From assembly GCA_005883235.1 (NCBI GenBank), contig VAYE01000065.1, positions 1 to 11,970 of the forward strand: a DNA stretch of 11,970 bases. Direction: 5' to 3'. The position numbers and the translations under genes are program-made. The notes beneath the pieces were generated by a model. That model did no database searches. It was given only the letters and a program-made list of their open reading frames with translations, and was not told where the DNA came from. This stretch comes from Actinomycetota bacterium. Its GTDB lineage: Bacteria; Actinomycetota; Thermoleophilia; Gaiellales; Gaiellaceae. Below, piece after piece: positions 1-5,477 of the stretch. How positions within the stretch are numbered: the first letter of the stretch is position 1; each line of letters opens with the position of its first letter.

Positions 1-1
1 C

Positions 2-112
2 GTCGGCGCAGCGATCTCCTTCGCCGGCGCGATCCTGGCCGTGGCGACGATCCGCCAAGTCCGCCACGAGCACGCCCCAGGCGGAGCTCCGGAGCCCGCC
101 ATCGGATCGTAA
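2..112 (+). CDS. C-terminal end of an integral membrane protein, possibly an MFS transporter (partial)
   Basis: An open frame enters from the left edge and ends at TAA 110-112, leaving 36 residues. The visible part is a hydrophobic Ala/Gly/Ile-rich segment (AAISFAGAILAVATI) followed by a basic, then Pro/Gly-rich tail (RQVRHEHAP). One last membrane helix with a short cytoplasmic tail is what 12- or 14-helix MFS exporters usually show, but so little is present that only 'membrane protein C-terminus' is firm. No known start. It is followed directly by two strong palindromes that could end its transcript. Confidence 0.5.
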   Translation, partial: VGAAISFAGAILAVATIRQVRHEHAPGGAPEPAIGS

Positions 113-130
113 GCGCCGCGGGGGGCCTGT

Positions 131-153
131 TGGGGGAAACCCGGTTTCCCCCA
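131..153. terminator. Strong palindrome / possible terminator hairpin 1
   Basis: An 11-base arm TGGGGGAAACC is followed by one C and its exact reverse complement. As RNA this folds into an 8-bp GGGGGAAA/TTTCCCCC stem with a 5-nt loop. It starts 18 nt after the stop of the upstream gene, where a terminator is expected. No T-run follows, so intrinsic termination is uncertain. Confidence 0.5.
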
Positions 154-157
154 CAAC

Positions 158-194
158 GAATTGACCCCCGGCTGCGGCTCCCGGGGGTCAATTC
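158..194. terminator. Strong palindrome / possible terminator hairpin 2
   Basis: A perfect 14-bp inverted repeat, GAATTGACCCCCGG (158-171) and its complement (181-194), surrounds a 9-nt loop. It lies 4 nt after the first palindrome and could work in both directions. No T-run is visible. It could instead be a copy of a dispersed palindromic repeat. Confidence 0.5.
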
Positions 195-276
195 TCGGGC
201 GCTATCGCCACCCGGGGCGAAGGCCCGAAAGCTTGGCTCTGCGGCCCAGCCACGCCTTCGAGGCGCTTCGCCCGAG
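194..276. other. Nested inverted repeats, possible structured RNA
   Basis: Three inverted repeats are nested: CTCGGGCG 194-201 with CGCCCGAG 269-276, CGAAGGC 218-224 with GCCTTCG 254-260, and TGGCT 234-238 with AGCCA 248-252. A competing local hairpin (CGCC 253-256, loop TTCGA, GGCG 262-265) uses part of the same sequence. I recognise no RNA family. GC-rich DNA produces such repeats by chance, so this is a candidate only. Confidence 0.3.
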
Positions 277-315
277 TGACGCGCCACCTGCATGAGCCTG
301 GCGTCCGGCTCCCTG

Positions 316-474
316 CAAGTAGCCTCACTGTAAGCCTCCTCGATCAATCCGTCAAGTAACTCGGTCAAGTGATTTTCCATTGACTTGCTTCACCTGCGAT
401 TCCCGCATGAACATGCCTCTTTTGGGGGATGTCGCGGTCGAGGGAGTTGCGCTTTTGTGAAGTATGAGATTCAC
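316..474. promoter_or_regulatory. AT-rich control region with CAAGT repeats before the HTH-TPR regulator
   Basis: Base composition around 340-400 drops to roughly half AT, unlike the flanking GC-rich DNA. CAAGT occurs at 316-320, 353-357 and 366-370 (the last two inside GTCAAGT direct repeats 13 nt apart), and as its complement ACTTG at 383-387. TTGACT at 380-385 is a good -35 sequence, but no convincing -10 sits at the right distance. An inverted repeat GTGAA (457-461) / TTCAC (470-474) lies just before the gene. The site fits autoregulation by the HTH protein, which is an inference. Confidence 0.4.
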
Positions 475-486
475 TTACGCCGCCAG

Positions 487-1833
487 ATGAGTCGCGTCCA
501 TCGAACTTCCACGCCGCGAGCCGCCGCCTCAGCAGGTGTCCGGCTGGGCGAGCGCCTGCGCCAGCTACGGGTCGCCGCCGGCCTGACGCAGTCCGAGCTC
601 GCCGGCGCGCGCTTCTCGAAGGAGTACGTCAGCCAGATCGAGCGGGGCAAGACTCGGCCCGCGCGCGAGACGATCGAATGGCTCGCGGAACGGCTCGGCG
701 TCGACGCCGACTTCTTGGCGAACGGCGTCACCGCCGACCAGCGCGGCCGCGTCGAGACCGCGCTCGCCCGCGCCGACGCGCTGACGGAGGCGAACCGCGA
801 GACCGAGGCGATGGCCGAGCTCGACGACGTGCGGACGGCCGTGCTCGCCACCGGCCTTCCCGAGCTCGAGGTCCGACTGCTCTCGGGCGAGGCGCTCGCT
901 CGGGCTCGTCTCGGCGAGGTGCGGCGGGCGATCGAGCTCCTGAACCGGGCCCGGGCCCTGACCCAGGGGCCAGGCTTCTCGGACGTCGAGCGCGCCGACG
1001 TTCTGTTCCGCCTCGGCGTCTGCCGCTTCAAGCTCCAGAGCATCCAGACGGCGATCGGCCTCTTGAGCGAGGCGCTCACGCTGGCCGAGCGCTCGGGAAT
1101 GCCTTGCGACAAGCTTCGCGCCGGGATCCTCGACTGGCGCTCCCGCTGCTACCGCCGCCAGCGCGACTTCGAGGCCGCGCGCGAGGACGTCGAGCGGGCC
1201 CTCGAGCTCGCGCAGGGTCTCGGCGACGCCCGCGCGACCGCGGACATCTACTTCCAGGCCTCGCTCGTCGCCGAGCGCGAAGGCCACTGGGTCCTGGCGC
1301 GGACCTACGCGGAGCGCGCGAAGTCGTACTACGAGGAGCTCGCCGACCGGACGAACGTCGGCCGCCTCCTGAACAACCTCGGCGGTCTGAACTTCCTGCT
1401 CGGGAAGGCCGACGAGGCCGTCGTCTTCCTGAAGGACGCCTTCCGCGCCGCGCTCGACGTCGGCAACGAGGGCGACGCCGGCCGCGTCGTCTCGTCGCTC
1501 GCGCACGTCCATCTCGGCCGTGGCGAGCTCGAGCTCGCCGAGGAGCAGGCCAACCAGGCCCTGCGGCTCCTCGACGGCCGCGTCGACTTCCTCGACGCGA
1601 TCGGCAGCGCCCAGCTCATCCTGGGCCGCGCGCTCGTCGAGCAGGGTCGCCTCGACGAGGCCGAGGCGTCGCTGGCCGAGGCCACCGACAGCTTCGGGCA
1701 GCTCGAGTCGATCAGCCACCGCGCCTCCGTCTGGGTGGCGCAGGGCGACCTGGCGGCGCGACGCGGCGAGGATCGGCAGGCCGCATTGCTCTACCGCAAG
1801 GCCGCCGAAGCTCTACAGGACGTCCGCTTCTAG
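487..1833 (+). CDS. XRE-family HTH regulator with C-terminal TPR array (RRNPP-like)
   Basis: A 448-residue cytoplasmic protein. Residues about 18-76 form an XRE/Cro-type helix-turn-helix (GERLRQLRVAAGLTQSEL, then SKEYVSQIERGKTRPA, ending in the typical ERLGVDADFL). From about residue 90 to the end the protein is helical TPR-type repeats, for example RLGVCRFKLQSIQTAIGLL, NNLGGLNFLLGKADEAV, LILGRALVEQGRLDEAEA. This order, HTH then roughly eight TPRs, is that of peptide-sensing regulators such as PlcR and NprR, and also of other TPR regulators whose ligand is unknown. The start is uncertain: ATG 487 is used because the HTH follows soon after, but it lacks a Shine-Dalgarno. GTG 457 has GAGGGAG about 10 nt upstream and would add ten residues. 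A tiny ORF follows after 13 nt and is probably co-transcribed. The TPR assignment is confident; the ligand is not known. Confidence 0.85.
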   Translation: MSRVHRTSTPRAAASAGVRLGERLRQLRVAAGLTQSELAGARFSKEYVSQIERGKTRPARETIEWLAERLGVDADFLANGVTADQRGRVETALARADALTEANRETEAMAELDDVRTAVLATGLPELEVRLLSGEALARARLGEVRRAIELLNRARALTQGPGFSDVERADVLFRLGVCRFKLQSIQTAIGLLSEALTLAERSGMPCDKLRAGILDWRSRCYRRQRDFEAAREDVERALELAQGLGDARATADIYFQASLVAEREGHWVLARTYAERAKSYYEELADRTNVGRLLNNLGGLNFLLGKADEAVVFLKDAFRAALDVGNEGDAGRVVSSLAHVHLGRGELELAEEQANQALRLLDGRVDFLDAIGSAQLILGRALVEQGRLDEAEASLAEATDSFGQLESISHRASVWVAQGDLAARRGEDRQAALLYRKAAEALQDVRF

Positions 1834-1840
1834 CTGCGGG

Positions 1841-1847
1841 AAGGAGG
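1841..1847 (+). promoter_or_regulatory. Shine-Dalgarno of the mini-ORF
   Basis: AAGGAGG is a near-perfect anti-16S match placed 7 nt after the regulator stop. It is the best evidence that the short ORF is translated. Its spacing favours the CTG at 1856 over the GTG at 1847. Confidence 0.7.
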
Positions 1848-1969
1848 TGAATCCGCTGACGAAGGCTCGCCTGATCTGGATCGCTGTCGTCGCGTGCCTC
1901 CTCGCCTTTTACCTCGGCGGTGTCGTCGGCCCCTTGAAGCCGATGAACTTCGCCGACGGTAGCGGGTAG
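1847..1969 (+). CDS. Mini-protein with one membrane helix, candidate signal-peptide precursor
   Basis: A strong Shine-Dalgarno, AAGGAGG (1841-1847), lies just after the regulator stop and drives a short ORF ending at TAG 1967-1969. No ATG start is available. GTG 1847 overlaps the Shine-Dalgarno, while CTG 1856 has ideal 8-nt spacing and gives 37 residues, so the true start may be CTG. The product reads TKAR, then a hydrophobic stretch (LIWIAVVACLLAFYLGGVVG), then a polar C-terminal tail (PLKPMNFADGSG). Basic residues, hydrophobic helix and short tail resemble an uncleaved or cleavable Sec signal. Short exported precursors encoded right after HTH-TPR regulators are the PapR/NprX layout. No clear AXA cleavage site is seen. 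It could instead be a small membrane protein with another role. I do not recognise the family. Confidence 0.6.
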   Translation: MNPLTKARLIWIAVVACLLAFYLGGVVGPLKPMNFADGSG

Positions 1970-1974
1970 CTCGC

Positions 1975-1980
1975 TAGAGT
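1975..1980 (+). promoter_or_regulatory. -10 box of a leaderless promoter for the lipoprotein gene
   Basis: TAGAGT ends 6 nt before the GTG start at 1987, so transcription would begin at or next to the start codon. The same spacing is found at four other genes in this window. No clear -35 is seen. Confidence 0.5.
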
Positions 1981-1986
1981 CGGAGC

Positions 1987-2865
1987 GTGCGCAGGGCGCT
2001 CGCGGCTGCTCTCGCCGTGCTCGTGCTCGGCGGCTGCGCCTCGTCCTCGAAGCCGCACGGTTCCACGTCCGGCTCGCCTCGTGGCAGCCTCGACGCGCTT
2101 TGGCATGCCGGCGGTGAGAGCGTCGGCCTGATCAGCGGCACGTTCGACTACGCCCCGGGCGACGTCCGCGTCTCCTTCCTCGTCGTCCGGCACGACGGGC
2201 GGCAGGTCGACGCGCCGCGCGCGTTGGTGCACATGGCGCGCTCCCTCGCGGCGCGACCGTTCGAGCGGGCGTGGGCGAGGCTCGAGCGTGTCGGCCCGAC
2301 CCCGATCTTCGTCGCGCACCTGACGATCCGCCGGCCCGGCCGCTACTGGATCGTCGCGGCGCCCACCGGCAGCCGCGTCCGCGGGCTGGGAACGCTCGAC
2401 GTGCAGGCGGCCTCGCAGTCACCGGCCGTCGGGGCGAAGGCCGTTCCCTCGCGGACGCCGACGATCGCGAGCACGCACGGCGACTTCGCCGAGCTGACGA
2501 CGAGGACGCCGCCCGACAAGGGGCTCCTCCGCTACTCCGTCGCGGGCTCGATCGCCGCGCACAAGCCGTTCGTGGTCGTGTTCGCGACGCCGAAGTTCTG
2601 CACCAGCCGCACGTGCGGCCCCGTCGTCGACGTCGTCGACGCCGTGCGCAGGCGCTTCCGGCACACCACCGTTCGGTTCATCCACGTCGAGGTGTACCGG
2701 CGCAACAACCCGACGCTCGGGCTGAACGTCTTCATGCGCCGGTGGCGGCTGCCGGGCGAGCCGTGGACGTTCCTCGTCGGCGCCGACGGGAGGATCAAGG
2801 CGAAGTTCGCCGGGCCTCTCTCAGTCGGCGAGCTCGCCGCGGCGCTCCGCCGGACGCTTCTCTAG
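1987..2865 (+). CDS. Lipoprotein with C-terminal thioredoxin-like domain
   Basis: A 292-residue protein with a lipoprotein signal: basic start MRRALAAALAVLVL, lipobox LGGC with Cys17 as the lipidation site, then a Ser-rich linker. It should be anchored on the outer face of the membrane. Residues about 45-140 look like a beta-rich, Ig-like region (FDYAPGDVRVSFLVVRHDG, RRPGRYWIVAAP). Residues about 193-292 resemble a thioredoxin fold: strand FVVVFATPKF, Cys205 and Cys210 (CTSRTC, a CX4C rather than CXXC pair), a helix, then EPWTFLVGADGRI with Pro259 in the cis-Pro position. A redox or metal-handling role (TlpA/SCO-like) is possible but unproven, because the cysteine spacing is unusual. GTG 1987 is chosen for the signal peptide and the preceding TAGAGT. 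It is convergent with the P450 gene and both stops share CTAG at 2862-2865. Confidence 0.75.
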   Translation: MRRALAAALAVLVLGGCASSSKPHGSTSGSPRGSLDALWHAGGESVGLISGTFDYAPGDVRVSFLVVRHDGRQVDAPRALVHMARSLAARPFERAWARLERVGPTPIFVAHLTIRRPGRYWIVAAPTGSRVRGLGTLDVQAASQSPAVGAKAVPSRTPTIASTHGDFAELTTRTPPDKGLLRYSVAGSIAAHKPFVVVFATPKFCTSRTCGPVVDVVDAVRRRFRHTTVRFIHVEVYRRNNPTLGLNVFMRRWRLPGEPWTFLVGADGRIKAKFAGPLSVGELAAALRRTLL

Positions 2866-4115
2866 CGCGCGCGCACCGTCACCCGCACGCTCTCGGCTGG
2901 CTGGTAGCGGCCTTTCGAGGCGAAGCGGAGCTTGCCGAAGCCGACCTCCCAGTTCTGCAGGAGCGCGGGCAGCATCGCCGTCACTCCGGTGACAGCCATC
3001 GTCTCGCCGAGGCAGCGCCGGCCGCCCACGCCGAAGGCCACGTACGCGAACTTGTTCGGGGCCGGCCGCCCGTCGAGCCACCGCTCTGGCGCGAAACGTC
3101 CCGGCTCCTCGAAGAAGCGCGGGTCGCCGTGCAGCGCACCGACGTTCAGGACGATCCGCGTCAGCTCCGGGATGCGCTCGCCGCCGAGCGCGGTGTCACT
3201 CGTCGCCTGACGCGTGATCCGCTCGTTCGTCGGATGCAGGCGCGTCACCTCCCGGACGAAGGCCTCCGTGTAGTGCAGCCGCGAGCCCGGCGCGGCCTCG
3301 TCCCACTCGCGGCGGAGGCGCGCCGCCGCGTCCGGCTCGGTCGCGAAGCGCAGCAGCGTCCACGCGTAGGTCTGCGCCAAGGGTCCGACGGCGCCGAGGA
3401 AGAGCTCGACGAGCATCGCCTGCCGGTCGGCCTCCGTCAGCGACGGAGCGAGCAGCGGGAGGTCGTCGAGCGTCGCCGTCAGCTCGGTCGGGCGGCTGCG
3501 ATCGGCGTTCGCCACCAGGCTGCGGCTGAGCGCCACGAGCTGCGCGAAGCTCCCTCTGTGGCGCCGACGATTGAGCGTCAGGCGATCCCAGCGCTGTGCC
3601 GCGCGCGAGTTGACCGGGATGCGGCGGCCGGTCCCGCGGACCGCGCGTTCGGCTCGGACGACCTCTTCGGCGCTCAACCGGCTGCCGAAGGACGACCAGC
3701 AGGTGGCGGTGATCGCCAGGCGGCGCATCCGCGGCATGAGGCGGAAGCGCATGCCGTCGCGCCACTGCGCGACCTCCGCCTGCACGGCCGACGTGACGCT
3801 CTCGACCACGTCCGGGACGCGGCTCGGGCCCATTCCCTTCGCGAGCGCGGCCCGAAACTCGGGCACGGGGACGCCGTCGTCGGCGACCGCGGGCGCGGGC
3901 GGGCCGGTCTCGATCGCCTGCGAGCTCGGCTTCACCAGCTCCTCGGCGCGGTCGATCATCAGCTCGCGGACGAGATCGGCGCTGTTCACGACCACGAAGC
4001 GCTGGTGGCCGGTGTCGACCCAGACGAGATCGCCGCGCGCCGCGAGGTCGTCGAAGACCCGCCGGTGGTGCTTGCGGAGCGTCCGGGGCGAGATGCGGAC
4101 GAGAGGGGCCGTCAC
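2862..4115 (-). CDS. Cytochrome P450
   Basis: A 417-residue soluble P450 without membrane anchor, as usual for bacterial class I enzymes that need separate ferredoxin and reductase (none in the window). The K-helix ExxR is Glu289-Arg292 (EVTR), the PERW-type motif is FAPERW at 341-346, and the heme loop is FGVGGRRCLG at 361-370 with Cys368 as the iron ligand. The I-helix reads LGAVGPLAQT at 240-249: Thr249 is kept, but the usual acidic residue before it is Gln248 and the usual Gly pair is missing, so oxygen activation may differ from a standard monooxygenase. The start GTG (4115-4113) overlaps the stop of the upstream MFS gene (GTGA), with GGAGAG just before it, indicating coupled translation. 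Substrate cannot be told from sequence. Confidence 0.92.
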   Translation of the reverse strand: MTAPLVRISPRTLRKHHRRVFDDLAARGDLVWVDTGHQRFVVVNSADLVRELMIDRAEELVKPSSQAIETGPPAPAVADDGVPVPEFRAALAKGMGPSRVPDVVESVTSAVQAEVAQWRDGMRFRLMPRMRRLAITATCWSSFGSRLSAEEVVRAERAVRGTGRRIPVNSRAAQRWDRLTLNRRRHRGSFAQLVALSRSLVANADRSRPTELTATLDDLPLLAPSLTEADRQAMLVELFLGAVGPLAQTYAWTLLRFATEPDAAARLRREWDEAAPGSRLHYTEAFVREVTRLHPTNERITRQATSDTALGGERIPELTRIVLNVGALHGDPRFFEEPGRFAPERWLDGRPAPNKFAYVAFGVGGRRCLGETMAVTGVTAMLPALLQNWEVGFGKLRFASKGRYQPAESVRVTVRAR

Positions 4116-5413
4116 CTCTCCGGCGTCACGCTCAGCGTCTGACCCACACCTCGGTCCTGGAGGTCGCCGATGTCCGCGCGGCGGACGTCGAAGTGCCGCA
4201 ACGAGGGCCGGGTGAGGAAGAGGCCGGCGACGCAGGAGACGCCGACGGTCCCGGCCACGAGCATCGTCGGCCTCGCTCCGGCGGCGGCGGCGATCGGGCC
4301 GGTGAGCGCCATCGAGAGGGGCACGAGCGAGAAGGACACCACTGTGTCGAGGCTCGCCACCCTTCCCAGCAGCTCGTGGGGAACGTGATCCTGCAGCAAG
4401 GTCGTCCAGATCACGTCGCCGCCGATCATGGCCCCGATGGCCAGGAAGCAGACGACGGCGAGCTGCCAGATGCTCCCGGCGACCGCGTAGAGGAGGACGG
4501 AGGAGGCCAGGACGGTCCAGAGGAGGTACATCAAGCCCATCCTCCTCTGGGGCAGGCCGAAGTGGCTGATCAGGAGGGCGGCCAGAACCGCGCCCGCGCC
4601 GCCGGCGGACAGGACGAGGCCGAGATCGGCGGCGTGGCCGTCGAAGTGGTTCTTGATCAGGAAGGGCAGGAGGATCGCCGTCGGCCCCTCGTAGCAGAGC
4701 AACCCGATCGAGGCCGCGACGAGCGACGTCGTCAGCCAGCCCTGCCGGCGGACGAAGCCGAGCCCTTCCCTGACGTCGGCCAGGAGACTCTTCGCCGCCC
4801 GGTCGGGCAGCGGATAAGCCGAGACCATGAGCAGCAGCGATAGCGAGACGACGAAGGTCGCCGCGTCGGCGAGGAACGCCGTCCCGGCGCCGAAGGCACC
4901 GACGATCCCGCCGCCGAGCGCGGGGCCGACCAGGCGAACGGCCAGGGCCCCGGCGAGCCGCATCAGGCCGTTGGCCTGCGCGCGCCGTTCCGCGGGGACG
5001 ACCTGCGGCAGCAGCGAGATGGACGCGGGCTGGAAGAGCGACGTCCCCACGGCATAGACGGCGACGAGGCCCACGATGACCGCTAGGGACAGGGCATCGG
5101 CCAACGCCAACGCGCCGAGGGTCCCGATCGCGACCGCTCGGAGGGCGTCCGCGCTGACCATGAGCCTGCGGCGCGGGAGCCGGTCGGACAGGGCGCCGCT
5201 GAAAAGGAGGAGGACGAGCTGCGGCAGCGTCGTCGCGATGCCGACGATCGACATCGCGGTCGGCACGTTCGAGATCGCGTACGTCTGCCAGGCGATGGCG
5301 ACGAGGTAGAGCCCGTCACCGAGACGGGAGATGGCCGTCGCCGCCCAGATCAGCGCGAAGTCGCGGATCGCGAGGGGCGCAAGGAAGCGCGGCCGTGTCC
5401 ACGCGTCAGACAC
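4112..5413 (-). CDS. MFS transporter (EntS/MFS_3-like exporter)
   Basis: A 433-residue integral membrane protein with about twelve hydrophobic segments. The first segment is preceded by FALIWAATAISRLGDGLY. The loop after helix 2 carries MFS motif A, GALSDRLPRRR at 73-83. The sequence style (SLFQPASISLLPQVVP, ANGLMRLAGALA, SLDTVVSFSLVPLSMALTGP) is that of the EntS/macrolide-efflux-type MFS group, whose members export siderophores or drugs. It is the first gene of a two-gene minus-strand operon with the P450, overlapping by 4 nt, which suggests that it exports or imports something made or used by that enzyme. The start GTG is chosen because TAGGAT lies 6 nt upstream on the same strand. Specificity is unknown. 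Confidence 0.9.
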   Translation of the reverse strand: MSDAWTRPRFLAPLAIRDFALIWAATAISRLGDGLYLVAIAWQTYAISNVPTAMSIVGIATTLPQLVLLLFSGALSDRLPRRRLMVSADALRAVAIGTLGALALADALSLAVIVGLVAVYAVGTSLFQPASISLLPQVVPAERRAQANGLMRLAGALAVRLVGPALGGGIVGAFGAGTAFLADAATFVVSLSLLLMVSAYPLPDRAAKSLLADVREGLGFVRRQGWLTTSLVAASIGLLCYEGPTAILLPFLIKNHFDGHAADLGLVLSAGGAGAVLAALLISHFGLPQRRMGLMYLLWTVLASSVLLYAVAGSIWQLAVVCFLAIGAMIGGDVIWTTLLQDHVPHELLGRVASLDTVVSFSLVPLSMALTGPIAAAAGARPTMLVAGTVGVSCVAGLFLTRPSLRHFDVRRADIGDLQDRGVGQTLSVTPER

Positions 5414-5419
5414 AGAGCG

Positions 5420-5425
5420 ATCCTA
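5420..5425 (-). promoter_or_regulatory. -10 box of a leaderless promoter for the MFS-P450 operon
   Basis: Read on the minus strand, TAGGAT is followed by 6 nt and then the GTG start at 5413. There is no Shine-Dalgarno at that start. It matches the other TAGRNT elements in the window. Confidence 0.5.
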
Positions 5426-5477
5426 AGTGCGGCGTCGGCGCGATTCATCCGCCGGAGCGCTGCGGCATGATCAGGCC

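Noticed and set aside
385..486. Starting the HTH-TPR regulator at ATG 385
   Set aside because: The extra 34 residues are not domain-like, the ATG overlaps a TTGACT promoter-like element and the AT-rich control region, and no Shine-Dalgarno precedes it.
113..486. CRISPR array or insertion sequence in the first gap
   Set aside because: The repeats are palindromes and short motifs with irregular spacing; there are no regular direct repeats with spacers and no transposase or terminal inverted repeats.
1894..1900. Lipobox (VVAC) in the mini-protein
   Set aside because: The cysteine lies inside the hydrophobic helix with too few residues before it for a lipoprotein signal.
2271..4142. A 623-codon plus-strand open frame
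   Set aside because: It overlaps the lipoprotein and runs antisense to the P450; the product is Arg/Ala-rich without any recognisable domain.
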